DNA from: Kribbella sp. ALI-6-A
GTDB lineage: Bacteria; Actinomycetota; Actinomycetes; Propionibacteriales; Kribbellaceae
DNA: 64,000 bases
Reading direction: 5' to 3'
Assembly: GCF_001984195.1 (NCBI RefSeq)
Contig: NZ_MTQN01000010.1
Span: 310,001 to 374,000 of the forward strand
Made by a program: the position numbers and the translations under genes. The notes beneath the pieces were generated by a model that saw nothing but the letters and a program-made list of their open reading frames with translations, ran no database searches and had not been told where the DNA came from. Positions 42,305-51,355 of this stretch are shown here, in pieces; position 1 is the stretch's first letter; every line of letters begins with the position of its first letter.

Positions 42305-44419
42305 TCACACAGTGTCATCGACACGTTCCTGTCCCGTGCGCCAGAGCTTGCTGGGCCACCAGATCCGCGAACCCAGCGACATCGTCAATGCGGGAACCAC
42401 GATGGACCGCACCAGCAAGGTGTCGATGAGCACGCCGACGGCGACCAGTATCCCAATCTCGACGAGCATGACGAGCGGTAGCGTGGCGAGCACCGCGAAC
42501 GTCGCCGCGAGCACCACGCCGGCCGAGGTGATCACGCCACCGGTCACCGCGAGGCCACGCTTCGTGCCCTCGACAGTCCCGTGCCGGGCGGCTTCCTCAC
42601 GGACCCGGGTCATCAAGAAGATGTTGTAGTCGACCCCGAGTGCGACCAGGAAGAGGAACCCGATCAGCGGCACCGACGACTCCAACCCGGCGAAACCGAG
42701 CACCTGGTCGAACAACAGGTTGCACAGTCCGAGGGCTCCGAAGAACGACACCACGACGGTGGCGACCAGGACCAGCGGAGCCACGATCGCCCGCAGCAGC
42801 AGCCCGAGGATGGCGAGCACCACCAGCAGGATCAGCGGCATCACCAGATTGCGGTCGCTCTTGTTGGTCTCGGCCTCGTCAAGCCTTTCGGCACTCGGCC
42901 CACCGACCAGTACGGCGTCGCCGGCGACCTTGTGCACGCGCTCCCGCAGCCGCTTGATCGTCGCCGTCTCACCCGCGCTGTCCGGCGAGTCGACCGGGAT
43001 CACGGAGATCTCCACCCAGTCGGCACTGGCCCGGTCGACCTCGGCTTCGGCAACCCCCGGGGTACTTTCGACGGCGGCCAGGACCTCGCGGCTCTGGGCC
43101 GGCCGACTCATCACGGTGAGCGGCTGACCGCTCTGATCGGGGTAGCGCGCCTCGATCAGCTTCGCCCCGGCCACCGACTCCGGGGTCGAGCGGGCGAACT
43201 GGTCCAGCTGCGGAAGCGAGCCGCTGGCACCTACTGTGCCCAGCGCGAGAGCGCCCAGGATGACCAGCGGCACCGCCCAGCCGGCGACGCGGCGGCGAGC
43301 AACCAGCTCGCCAAGCCGAGCCCACCGAGAACCGGATGCGTGTGCCTCAACCCCGACTCGCGGCACGAACGGCCAGAAGACCCGGCGCCCGAGCACCACC
43401 AGCAGGGCCGGGAAAAGCGTCAGCATGACGAGCAGCGCGGACGCGATGCCCGCCGCACCCACCGGGCCAAGACCGCTGATGCTGTTGAGATCCGCGGCCA
43501 ACAGGCACAGCAGGCCGGCTGCCACGGTCGCCGCCGAAGCCAGGATCGCCGGGCCGGCCCCACGTAGCGCCGCCAGCATCGCGTCGACCGGCCGCTCGTA
43601 GGTGTGTAGCTCCTCGCGGTAGCGAGACACGAGAAGCAAGGCGTAGTCGGTGCCCGCGCCGAAGACCAGGACGATCAGCAGCGCCGAGCTCATGCTCGTC
43701 ACGGTGATGTCGAAGATCTGGGTGAGTGCGTAAACGACACCCATCGCCGTGATCGCCGCAACCCCGACCGACGCGAGCGGGACCAGCCACAGCAGCGGAC
43801 TGCGGTACGTCAGGATCAGCAGGACCGCCACCACTACGGCGGTAGCGAGCATCAACGTAGCGTCGACGGCATCGAAGACCTCGTCCATATCGGCACCCAG
43901 CGCGCTCGGACCGGTGACATAGGCCTTCAGGCCGTTCGGCCGGTCGGCGAGAAGGGCACGCGCCTCGGCGGTGGCGCGGGCCTCCTCGGCGACCGCCTCT
44001 CGGCCGAGCGGCAGCGCGTACATCAGGGCTGTGCCGTCGGCGGAGTCGACGATCTCGGGCGGTGCGGCGGTGTCGTTGCCGAATCGCTTCGCCAGCTCGG
44101 TGTGGCCGCGTACGACCGCCTCCCGATCGCCCGGTCGGAGGCCGTCGGGTCGCTCGTACACGACCACGAGCAGGCCGCTCTCGCCGCCGGGCAGCTCGGC
44201 CTCGGCCAGGAGCACCTTGGTCGACTGGGCGCTGGCCGGCAGGTAGTCGGCCTGGCCATCGCGGGTCACCGAGTCGAGTTTGCCGGCGAGTGAGAGCCCG
44301 GCCACCGCCAGCCCGACCCACACAGCCACCATCAGCCACGGCAGCACGGTCTTGGTCCGTGATCTCTTCGGTCTGGTATCGGCACCGGACTGGTCGGGCG
44401 CCAGTAGTTCAGAAGTCAT
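42305..44419 (-). CDS. MMPL/RND-family membrane transporter
   Basis: 704 aa with about 12 transmembrane helices in two repeats, each with a large extracytoplasmic loop after the first helix. MMPL marks: VFGAGTDYALLLVSRYREEL and FLVALGVDYNIFLMTRVREEA in the two halves. Exports lipids, siderophores or drugs in other actinomycetes; here cargo is unknown. ATG at 44419 chosen (MTSELLAPDQSG, then first helix at about 24-44). First gene of an operon with the kinase and regulator; a perfect palindrome lies 59 bases upstream. Confidence 0.9.
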   Translation of the reverse strand: MTSELLAPDQSGADTRPKRSRTKTVLPWLMVAVWVGLAVAGLSLAGKLDSVTRDGQADYLPASAQSTKVLLAEAELPGGESGLLVVVYERPDGLRPGDREAVVRGHTELAKRFGNDTAAPPEIVDSADGTALMYALPLGREAVAEEARATAEARALLADRPNGLKAYVTGPSALGADMDEVFDAVDATLMLATAVVVAVLLILTYRSPLLWLVPLASVGVAAITAMGVVYALTQIFDITVTSMSSALLIVLVFGAGTDYALLLVSRYREELHTYERPVDAMLAALRGAGPAILASAATVAAGLLCLLAADLNSISGLGPVGAAGIASALLVMLTLFPALLVVLGRRVFWPFVPRVGVEAHASGSRWARLGELVARRRVAGWAVPLVILGALALGTVGASGSLPQLDQFARSTPESVAGAKLIEARYPDQSGQPLTVMSRPAQSREVLAAVESTPGVAEAEVDRASADWVEISVIPVDSPDSAGETATIKRLRERVHKVAGDAVLVGGPSAERLDEAETNKSDRNLVMPLILLVVLAILGLLLRAIVAPLVLVATVVVSFFGALGLCNLLFDQVLGFAGLESSVPLIGFLFLVALGVDYNIFLMTRVREEAARHGTVEGTKRGLAVTGGVITSAGVVLAATFAVLATLPLVMLVEIGILVAVGVLIDTLLVRSIVVPALTMSLGSRIWWPSKLWRTGQERVDDTV

Positions 44420-44477
44420 GGAGATCACGCTGTCAAGCCGGCGGCGTTGACGCGTCTGGCCACGGCAGACACTTCGC

Positions 44478-44497
44478 CGTACTCCGCACGGAGTACG
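44478..44497. promoter_or_regulatory. Palindrome CGTACTCCG-CA-CGGAGTACG
   Basis: Nine-base perfect arms with 2-base centre in the leader of the MMPL operon; probable operator for a dimeric regulator. Confidence 0.5.
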
Positions 44498-44602
44498 ACG
44501 GACGGCTGGGCAGGCGGCTAGCGCGGGCTGGGTTGCGGATCCGCTGACACGTGAGAGAGCAGCTCCTGGTGCCGACAAGGCTCATCCCGCGGTCGGCGGG
44601 AC

Positions 44603-45247
44603 TCAGTCATCGGTCGACTGCACTCGTCGGGTCGTGGCGTACCGCGCGGCGATGGTGCGGACGGCTTCGTTGACGACCTCCGCGATGCGCTGGGCGTCCA
44701 CGTCCCAGCCCGGCACGAGCAGTGTCGGCCAGAAGACGTAATTGGAGATCATGCCGAGGAACTGCGTGGCGGTCAGGTCCGGGTCGTCGACGTGTACGGT
44801 GCCCGCGTCGTGTTCGGCCGCCAGGTAGCGGCGTACCGACTCGAAGTACGGCAGCTTCCCGTGGGCGAACTGCGCGTTCGCGAGCTCAGGAAACCGTGGC
44901 AGCTCGGCGATGACGATGCGGAACAGGTCGGTCATCTGGGGTCGGCTCAGCAGGTCGGCGTACCGGCGCCCGAGGGTCGTGAGGCCCTCGACGACGTCGC
45001 CGGTCGGCGGTGGCTCCTGCTCGTCGGCCGCTGACCAGGCCTCGGTGACGATGGCGTCGAACAGGGCGGCCTTGGTGGGGAACTGCTTGAACAGGGTGGC
45101 GCGCGAGACTCCGGAACGCTCCGCGATCCGCGCGAGCGAGGTCCGGTCGTACCCGAGCTCGAGGAAGAGTGCGGTCGCTGCCGTCATGATCTGCCCGCGC
45201 TTCTCCTGGGCCACGCGCTGGTGGTAGGTCGGGCGGACGTCGGTCAT
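44603..45247 (-). CDS. TetR-family transcriptional regulator
   Basis: 214 aa. N-terminal TetR helix-turn-helix (about 17-63, ATALFLELGYDRTSLARIAERSGVSRATLFKQF) and a C-terminal ligand domain (LPRFPELANAQFAHG). ATG at 45247; TACACT 6 bases upstream on the same strand gives a leaderless transcript. The first of two identical-pattern operators covers its own promoter and the -35 of the facing SDR gene, so it most likely represses both. Confidence 0.92.
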   Translation of the reverse strand: MTDVRPTYHQRVAQEKRGQIMTAATALFLELGYDRTSLARIAERSGVSRATLFKQFPTKAALFDAIVTEAWSAADEQEPPPTGDVVEGLTTLGRRYADLLSRPQMTDLFRIVIAELPRFPELANAQFAHGKLPYFESVRRYLAAEHDAGTVHVDDPDLTATQFLGMISNYVFWPTLLVPGWDVDAQRIAEVVNEAVRTIAARYATTRRVQSTDD

Positions 45248-45253
45248 GGCCGA

Positions 45254-45259
45254 AGTGTA
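45254..45259 (-). promoter_or_regulatory. -10 box (leaderless) of TetR gene
   Basis: TACACT on the minus strand 6 bases before the ATG. Confidence 0.5.
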
Positions 45260-45262
45260 CGA

Positions 45263-45282
45263 GGTGAGTGGCTTGACTCACC
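45263..45282. promoter_or_regulatory. TetR operator O1
   Basis: GGTGAGT-N6-ACTCACC, overlapping the SDR -35 (TTGACT, 45273-45278) and the spacer and -35 area of the TetR promoter. Confidence 0.8.
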
Positions 45283-45301
45283 ACTCTTGCGCACTTAGGG
45301 T
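45273..45301 (+). promoter_or_regulatory. Promoter of SDR operon
   Basis: TTGACT (45273-45278), 17-base spacer, TAGGGT (45296-45301). Confidence 0.7.
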
Positions 45302-45310
45302 CGAATCAGA

Positions 45311-45330
45311 GGTGAGTGACTCGACTCACC
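45311..45330. promoter_or_regulatory. TetR operator O2
   Basis: GGTGAGT-N6-ACTCACC, same as O1 in both arms, 48 bases downstream, just after the predicted transcription start. Confidence 0.8.
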
Positions 45331-45351
45331 ACCGGCAGCGAAGGAAGACTG

Positions 45352-46131
45352 ATGACCCGTTTCGACAACCAGACCGTGCTCGTGACCGGCGGGTCCGGCG
45401 GCCAGGGTGCGAGCCACGTCCGCGCGTTCCACGCCGAGGGCGCGAATGTCGTGGTCGGCGACATCGACGTCGAGCGCGGAGCGGCGCTCGCCACGGAGCT
45501 CGGCACCCGCGCCTGCTTCACGAGGCTCGACGTCACCGACGAGACGTCGTGGTCCGCCGCGGTCGAGGCTGCGGAGGAGACCTTCGGCGGCCTGCACGTG
45601 CTCGTCAACAACGCCGGCGTCCAGAACCCGCCGGCGCCGATCGAGCACACGGAACAGGCGACGTGGACGCGCATCCTGGACATCAACCTGACCGGCACCT
45701 TCCTCGGCATGAAGGTCGCCGCACCGGCCCTGCGCCGCGCGGCCGGAGGAGCGATCGTCAACATCGCGTCGACGATGGGCGTCGGGGGCACGGCGTACTA
45801 CGCGCCCTACGTGGCGAGCAAGTGGGCCGTGCGAGGGCTCACCCGCACCGCCGCGCTCGAGCTCGGCCGCGACGGCATTCGTGTGAACACGATCCATCCC
45901 GGCGTGATCGCGACCTCGTTCATCACCGAGCCGGCGGCCGGCGCCACGGCCGCGATTGCCGACTACTTCTCGCCGGAGCCGTTCGCGATCCCCCGGCTCG
46001 GGCAGCCCACCGACGTCACCCAACTCCTCCTGTTCCTCGCCTCCGCGGAGGCCTCGTTCATCACGGGGTCGGAGTACGTCGTCGACGGCGGACTCCTCCT
46101 GGGTCCCGCTCTGCAGGCCGAGCCCGCATGA
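45352..46131 (+). CDS. Short-chain dehydrogenase/reductase (SDR)
   Basis: 259 aa, classical SDR. Cofactor motif TGGSGGQGASHV (about 11-22), DID after strand 2 suggesting NAD(H) preference, NNAG near 87, catalytic Ser/Tyr/Lys in IASTMG and YVASKWAV (about 140-160). ATG at 45352 follows GAAGGA; the upstream GTG at 45316 falls within operator O2. Expressed from a TetR-controlled promoter with the deazaflavin-dependent gene downstream, suggesting detoxification or catabolism of a small alcohol/ketone; substrate unknown. Confidence 0.92.
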   Translation: MTRFDNQTVLVTGGSGGQGASHVRAFHAEGANVVVGDIDVERGAALATELGTRACFTRLDVTDETSWSAAVEAAEETFGGLHVLVNNAGVQNPPAPIEHTEQATWTRILDINLTGTFLGMKVAAPALRRAAGGAIVNIASTMGVGGTAYYAPYVASKWAVRGLTRTAALELGRDGIRVNTIHPGVIATSFITEPAAGATAAIADYFSPEPFAIPRLGQPTDVTQLLLFLASAEASFITGSEYVVDGGLLLGPALQAEPA

Positions 46132-46604
46132 GCAGCAAGCACCCGGCTGGACGGCGCGACTCGGCACCGGACGAGTCGTTGTCGCACCTGCCCGCACACG
46201 TTCGACGGGCCATCGAGATCACGCCCGCGGCAGGCACGCGCGAACGGATCATCGACATCACGACCCGGGGACGCCGCACGGGCCGCCCGCGCCGTCTCGA
46301 GATCTTCTTCTACCGAGCCGCCGGGAGGACCTACCTGTGCAGCGGTGCTGGGGGAGGCGCCACCGACTGGCACGCGAACCTGCTCGCCCACCCCGACTTC
46401 ACCTTCCACCTGAAGAACGGCGTCCGTGCGGACCTCGCCGCACGGGCCACACCGGTCACCGACCCGGACGAGCGGCAGGCGGTGCTGGCCGAGATCGTCG
46501 CGGACCTCAACCAGCCTCACGACCCTGGCACGATCCGGCCGACCCGGCTCGAGGACTGGGCGGACAGCAGGCTGATGCGTGTCAGCTTCCGCTATCGGCC
46601 CTGA
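46128..46604 (+). CDS. Deazaflavin (F420)-dependent nitroreductase-family protein
   Basis: 158 aa. Split beta-barrel of the DDN/DUF385 family: IIDITTRGRRTGRPRRLEIF, then CSGAGGGATDWHANLLAHPD, the typical coenzyme F420-binding region. Probably an F420- or FMN-using oxidoreductase. ATG overlaps the SDR stop (ATGA), so the two enzymes are co-produced. Acts in the cytoplasm. Confidence 0.85.
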   Translation: MSSKHPAGRRDSAPDESLSHLPAHVRRAIEITPAAGTRERIIDITTRGRRTGRPRRLEIFFYRAAGRTYLCSGAGGGATDWHANLLAHPDFTFHLKNGVRADLAARATPVTDPDERQAVLAEIVADLNQPHDPGTIRPTRLEDWADSRLMRVSFRYRP

Positions 46605-46743
46605 TTGCGGAGCCCCTCGACCGGCGGACCACTCCCAGGGAGCGTGGCGTGAACGACGGGTCGGTGGACGAAGGCTTCAGCCGGTGCGGCGGTCCTGGAT
46701 GGATGTCGAACCTTCCCGAGGGGACGGCGGACCGCTGAACCAC

Positions 46744-47186
46744 TCATCCTGAAAGGAACTTCCTCGTCTCGCGGCGGGACCTCAGTCTGACGAACCTCAC
46801 CTGCGCGTACCGCGGATCGTTCATCGCTTCGGCGTACTCGCGTTTGGTGGGTGTATAGGTCCGCCAGGACCAGAGCAGGATCGATTTGGCGGGGTCTCGG
46901 CTGAGTTGGTCTCGGAGGCTGCCTTCGCGGTTGCCGTTCCAGAGTTCGACGCCGGAGATGATGCGGTGAATGGTTCGGCGGAGTAGTTGCCGTCGGCAAT
47001 CCACGGGCCGGTGGCGGTGGCCGCGGCGACGCGGGCGGCGAACTCGTCTTCGTCGAGCTTGGTCCAGTTCGGTTGCCAGAAGATCGCGTCCAATTCGATG
47101 TGCGGGGCATCGAGGCGTTCGCTCAAGGCGCGGGCCACGGTGGACTTGCCGGAGCCGGCGACACCGATGACGACGACACGACGCAT
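46744..47186 (-). pseudogene. Broken P-loop adenylate kinase-like gene
   Basis: The start (from 47186) reads RRVVVIGVAGSGKSTVARAL and continues to WIADGNYS in one frame. The family continuation LRRTIHRIISGVELWNGNRE to the end RKFLSG at 46744 is in another frame. At the junction (about 46975-46990) some 25-30 residues normally present between DGNYS and the RRT-ELWNGN block (the RADTVVWLD region) are absent. So an internal deletion with frame change has destroyed a FlaR/adenylate-kinase-like protein. Sequencing error alone would not explain the missing block. Confidence 0.75.
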
Positions 47187-47227
47187 CGGCTGACGCTCTC
47201 ACAGCGTTGGGTTGAAGCGGAAGGCGA

Positions 47228-48079
47228 TCAGGACTGCAGGCTGATGACGACCTGGCCGGCGGGGACGGTGACGGTGGTGGTGCCGACGCGGAAGATCGTG
47301 GTGCCGTTGGCGCTGCCCAGGCATCGGAGGTCGGGGGAGCGGAGGGCGGCCGGCTGGGTCGTGGCCGTGCCGAGCCAGTTGGCGGTGCAGGGGCGGGACT
47401 CGATGTCGAGGACGCGGAGGCCGAGGAAGGTGAAGGGGCGGACGACCTGGCCGGAGGCGGCGGCCCTGGCGGCGTCGTTCACGGTGGACCAGGTGGTGAA
47501 CAGGACGAGGCCCAGGAACGGTACTGCGAAGAGGCCGGCGAGCAGGGCGGATCGTTTGCGGCCGACGCTCATCGACGGGCGCTCGATCAAGGTGGCCGCG
47601 ACTAGGGTGCCGAGCAGGGGGCTGCGTCGGCGGATGAGCTCGATGTCGGCTTCGGCGTTCGGCGTGGTCCGGCGCAGGAGGTGCTGCCCGAGGCGTTGCA
47701 TGAAGTAGCTGTAGACGAGCAGCAGTTGCGAGTAGATGACGCCGACCGCGATCAGCGTGGCGGCCAGCGCGATCACGCCGCCGACCGCGCGCGAGATGAT
47801 CGCCGTACGGTCGAGGCCGACGTCGCCTGGTTCGATGCCGAGGCGGGAGTAGAACCTGTCGTAGTAGACCGACAGGATCACGTAGAGCACGGCCGCCGCG
47901 GCGCCGCCGGCTTCGAGCAATGCCCGCAGGCTGATGCGGGTACCGGACGCGGGTGGTGTGGTGCGAAGGTCTCGGCGGCCCGCGATCGGGGTCAGCCCTC
48001 GGCGAGCTGCGGTCGGCGTACGGCGGCCCGCGGTGATGGCTGGGCCGGAGCCGTTCACGCCGGGAGTCAGGACGTTCAT
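47228..48079 (-). CDS. Hypothetical membrane protein
   Basis: 283 aa. A basic N-terminal tail (about 1-50) precedes four hydrophobic segments near 55-75, 95-125 and 180-200 and an outer C-terminal part with two Cys (SRPCTAN, LRCLGS). I do not recognise a family. ATG at 48079 has GGGGGA 5 bases upstream; the far longer upstream reading is His/Pro/Arg-rich shadow. Confidence 0.6.
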   Translation of the reverse strand: MNVLTPGVNGSGPAITAGRRTPTAARRGLTPIAGRRDLRTTPPASGTRISLRALLEAGGAAAAVLYVILSVYYDRFYSRLGIEPGDVGLDRTAIISRAVGGVIALAATLIAVGVIYSQLLLVYSYFMQRLGQHLLRRTTPNAEADIELIRRRSPLLGTLVAATLIERPSMSVGRKRSALLAGLFAVPFLGLVLFTTWSTVNDAARAAASGQVVRPFTFLGLRVLDIESRPCTANWLGTATTQPAALRSPDLRCLGSANGTTIFRVGTTTVTVPAGQVVISLQS

Positions 48080-48262
48080 GGTGATCCCCCTTGTCGCCGG
48101 CGACGTCCCACCCCAGGACGTCACCAACAGGCACAGCCGCAGCGTGGCACGCCGGGGCCACCGCCGGAAAGAGCCAGGTGAAGAAACGGGGTTTCTGTAG
48201 AAGGTCTGGGGGTGGGGTGTGCCAGGGTAGGACGCGGTTGGGTGGGCGTGGAGGTGAGTGGT

Positions 48263-48991
48263 GTGAGGCAGCGCGTGGCCGCGGGGTTGTTCGTGCTGGC
48301 GTTTGCCATGGCTGGGGTGGCGGCTGGGCACGGGAATGCGGCGGAGGATCAGGTCGCCGGGCCGGCGCGGTGTGAGCTGCTGATGGAAGGGGCCTCGCCG
48401 GAGGCCGGGCGGGGCGACGGCGAGGAGCCGCCGTTGATGGTGACCAAGGAAGCGTCGGGGCTGGTGAAGGGGCATGTGCTCACGCCGGCGGCGTTCCTGA
48501 TGGCTCGGTCGACGTGTCCCGAGGCGGGGATGTGGGAGAGCTGGCAGGGGAGTCAGCATCTCGACGGCGTGCAGTTCACCGGGTCGAATCTCGCGAAGGT
48601 CCACGTGTACGACGGGGACCCGCTCGGCCTGCGGACCTGGCGGGGGCCGAAGGGCGTGGAGTCGAAGCCGTTGGAGATGGACATCCGGCTCGGCACCGAC
48701 ATCCAGTCGATCGCGACCCTGCCGCAGGACGACGGCGGGGTCGAGGCGACGTACGTCGTACTGCGTTATTCGCCGGAGGCCAAAGGCCTCGTCCCGTACG
48801 GCGGAGTCGGCGTGAAGGTGGAGAAGCGCTGTGGCGGTGACTGGTCCGAGCTGGCGAAGACCACCACGGACGCCGAGCGCGGCGAGTTCACGGTCGCCGT
48901 ACCGGCTGACGAGTGCGCCGAGCTCGAGCTTCGCGCGACCGCCGACGACGCCGAGGACACCTGGGGCCGGCCGGTTCCGCTCACGCTCTGA
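48263..48991 (+). CDS. Secreted hypothetical protein
   Basis: 242 aa. Signal peptide about 1-27 (VAAGLFVLAFAMAGVAAG, cleavage near GNAAED). Mature part acidic, beta-rich, with four Cys (ARCELL, STCPEA, KRCGGD, DECAEL) likely in disulphides. No family recognised. GTG at 48263 is 8 bases after GGAGG; the GTG at 48254 overlaps that site. Confidence 0.6.
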   Translation: MRQRVAAGLFVLAFAMAGVAAGHGNAAEDQVAGPARCELLMEGASPEAGRGDGEEPPLMVTKEASGLVKGHVLTPAAFLMARSTCPEAGMWESWQGSQHLDGVQFTGSNLAKVHVYDGDPLGLRTWRGPKGVESKPLEMDIRLGTDIQSIATLPQDDGGVEATYVVLRYSPEAKGLVPYGGVGVKVEKRCGGDWSELAKTTTDAERGEFTVAVPADECAELELRATADDAEDTWGRPVPLTL

Positions 48992-49006
48992 TCGGAGGGC
49001 TGACCG

Positions 49007-49690
49007 TCACGCGAAGTCGTCGGGGTCGCCGAGGGTGATGCCGAGGGCCGCGGCCATCGCGAGCGTGACGGCCAGGGCGTCGATCGGCGACGAGTTGGCG
49101 ATCGTGGCGCCGCCGAGGCTGGCGATTCCGCGGGTGCCGTCCCAGGTGCAGTCGACGAACACCGCGCCGTTCGCCTTCACCTGGGAGAACTCGGCGCCGG
49201 TCAGGTCGCAGTGGCGGAAGACGGTGCCGGACAGGTCGGCGGAGACGAAGTCGGCGCTCTGCAGCCGGCAGTCGGTGAACTCCGCCTTGACGAACTTGGC
49301 GAACCGGAACGAGCTGAAGTCGAGCACGCTGTCGCGCACTGTGGTGTGCTGGAGACTGAGTCCGGGGCCGGCGAAACCGGTCAGGCGGGATGAGGTGACC
49401 TGGACGCGGGTGGCCGAGGCGTCGGACCAGCGGGCGTTGGCGAGATCGCAGTGGTCGAGCACGAGGTCGACCAGGATCGCTTTCTCCAGCTCGGATCCGC
49501 CGAGATCACATCTGGTCAGGCGGCAGCCGCTCAGTTCCAGGTGCTCGGCTTCGAGGTCGCGGAGGTCGACGTCGTCCAGAGCGAGGTCGAGCAGGCGGTC
49601 CTCGTCGTCGATCTCGTCCACCGTGGGAGTTGCGCGCTCCAGGTCGGTTCGCAGGCGAGGTCCGGCGATCTTCTGTCCGCTCTTGGTCAT
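49007..49690 (-). CDS. Pentapeptide-repeat protein
   Basis: 227 aa. From about residue 30 to 190 it is built of A(D/N)LXX-type pentapeptides in tandem (for example LSGCRLTRCDLGGSELEKAI, FRHCDLTGAEFSQV), which fold into a right-handed quadrilateral beta-helix. Some such proteins mimic DNA and protect gyrase; most have no known role. Convergent with the secreted protein gene. Confidence 0.85.
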   Translation of the reverse strand: MTKSGQKIAGPRLRTDLERATPTVDEIDDEDRLLDLALDDVDLRDLEAEHLELSGCRLTRCDLGGSELEKAILVDLVLDHCDLANARWSDASATRVQVTSSRLTGFAGPGLSLQHTTVRDSVLDFSSFRFAKFVKAEFTDCRLQSADFVSADLSGTVFRHCDLTGAEFSQVKANGAVFVDCTWDGTRGIASLGGATIANSSPIDALAVTLAMAAALGITLGDPDDFA

Positions 49691-49744
49691 CCGAGCACGG
49701 TATCCGGCGGCGCGGACAACCCGTGCGGACAGCGGGGGACCGGA

Positions 49745-50572
49745 TCAGTCGATCGCCCGCGCCGCAGTCCCGATGATCGCCGCGTGCTCAGTGTCCTGCG
49801 TGACAGTGACGTCGAACTCGAACAGCTGCCGGACCAGATCGAAGGCACCCGAGATTGACCCGCCCAGCACGACGCGGGTGGCGCCGAAGCGGTCGAGCCA
49901 TGGCGTGAGGGTTTCGGCGAGCACGGTGAACGCGTCCAGCAAGACCTGGTGCGCGCGAGTGTCGCCCGCGCGGGCAGCGTCAGCGACTTCTTTCACACCC
50001 GGAGCTTCGCCGTACGCCGCGAGGATGGCTCGGGCGGAGATCCAGTCCTCGAGGGGCTTGCCGCGATACGTCGTGCGGTAAAGCTCGCCGCCGGGTGGGA
50101 CGGTGTCGCCGGTGCGGACAACACGGCCGTTCAGCAGGAACGCCGTGCCGATGCCGGTGCCGATGGTGACGCCGGCGCAGCGGTCGAAGCCCCGTAACGT
50201 CCCGGCGGTCCACTCGCCGACCGCGAACGCCTCGGCGTCGTTGACGAACACGACCCGGTCCAGATCCAGCAGGTCACGCAGGCTCTTGCCCAGGTCGTGC
50301 CCGTACAAGGAGTCGAACTTCTCGACGCCGCGGTACCACGCGATCCCGGTCTCGTAGTCGAACGGACCAGGCAATGCGAGCGCCAACCCGTGATCCAAGG
50401 GCAGCTGCGCAGCGGCCCGCCCGAGCTGGGCGACGATCTCCTCCGCCGAGGTCCGCGAGTCCAGCGGCGTCCGGCGCAGCGCCTCCACCTGCCAGCTCCC
50501 CGGCACCACGACCGCCGCCGTCACATGGCTGCCGCCGACCTCCAGCACGGCCACGCCCGCATCGTTGCTCAT
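49745..50572 (-). CDS. ROK-family protein without zinc motif
   Basis: 275 aa. ROK sugar-kinase fold: phosphate loop LEVGGSHVTAAVV, VNDAEAFAVGEW (catalytic Asp), TIGTGIGTAFLLNG, and LGGSISGAF near the C-terminus. The usual ROK zinc motif (CxCGxxGC after GGELGH) is absent: the corresponding stretch is GGELYRTTYRGKPLEDW. Likely a sugar kinase resembling polyphosphate-glucokinase-type ROKs, or a kinase-like protein. ATG at 50572 has GGGGGT just upstream. The divergent region to the next gene (146 bases) shows nothing clear. Confidence 0.8.
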   Translation of the reverse strand: MSNDAGVAVLEVGGSHVTAAVVVPGSWQVEALRRTPLDSRTSAEEIVAQLGRAAAQLPLDHGLALALPGPFDYETGIAWYRGVEKFDSLYGHDLGKSLRDLLDLDRVVFVNDAEAFAVGEWTAGTLRGFDRCAGVTIGTGIGTAFLLNGRVVRTGDTVPPGGELYRTTYRGKPLEDWISARAILAAYGEAPGVKEVADAARAGDTRAHQVLLDAFTVLAETLTPWLDRFGATRVVLGGSISGAFDLVRQLFEFDVTVTQDTEHAAIIGTAARAID

Positions 50573-50718
50573 GACCCCCATCATTCCCGATCAGCACCCA
50601 CGGCTCGGGACTCGCCACCGGGAGGATCGGCCGGCGCCCCGACGTCGAGCCTGTGGAACCATGGTTCGAAGGGCTCGCCCGGGGTACCTCTGGGCGGCCC
50701 GCCGCCCGAGGGACGAAG

Positions 50719-51303
50719 GTGATCCGGTTGCACGCCGAGAGCACGGCCACGTCCGGGGTCCTGGCGCTGAGCGTCGGGGTCGCGGTGGTGGGGCATGCGC
50801 TCGCCGGGGGAGCCGTCGCGACGGGGGTCCTGCCGCAGCTGCTAGCGCTCGCCGCGGCCTGCTGGTTGCTGGGTCCGCACCTGGCGGGCCGGCGTGACTG
50901 GGCCGTTGTCGTGCTGGCCGTCATCCAGCTCTTCGCGCACTTCGCCCTGGACGCCGCGCACCGCCCCGCTCCGATGGGATCCGGCCACGACCTGGCCGTC
51001 CACGGTACGGCGCCGATGGCGCACGGCGGAATCGCCGGTTCGCTGACCATGGCGACCGCCCACCTGGTCGTCCTGCTCGTCGGTGTCGGGCTGATCGAGC
51101 GGACCCATCAGTGGGTGCTCCGGGTACGGCGAATCGTCGCGCGCCTCGTTCCCGCGCTGCCCGCGCCGGTCGTCGCGTTGCCGGTTGCCGGTCGCGCGCT
51201 GGGCGTCACCAGGGCGGCACCCCGGCCAAGGCAGCGGTGGTCGACCTCGAACGTTTCGCGGCGCGGGCCTCCCGGCGTACGGGATCTGTCCGTGTTGTCC
51301 TGA
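50719..51303 (+). CDS. Membrane protein at head of copper cluster
   Basis: 194 aa with three to four helices (about 12-30, 36-55, 62-82 and 108-130). The loop between the third and fourth is His/Met-rich (HRPAPMGSGHDLAVHGTAPMAHGG-like, split here as HRPAPMGSGHD and HGTAPMAHGG), suitable for copper contact. No family name can be given. GTG at 50719 follows GAGGGA. The position 52 bases before YcnI, CopC and CopD suggests a copper role; this is inference. Confidence 0.6.
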   Translation: MIRLHAESTATSGVLALSVGVAVVGHALAGGAVATGVLPQLLALAAACWLLGPHLAGRRDWAVVVLAVIQLFAHFALDAAHRPAPMGSGHDLAVHGTAPMAHGGIAGSLTMATAHLVVLLVGVGLIERTHQWVLRVRRIVARLVPALPAPVVALPVAGRALGVTRAAPRPRQRWSTSNVSRRGPPGVRDLSVLS

Positions 51304-51355
51304 ACCGGTCGCGCTCACGCGGGACCGGGTCCCGTGCGTCCGCGAAAGGCTCACC

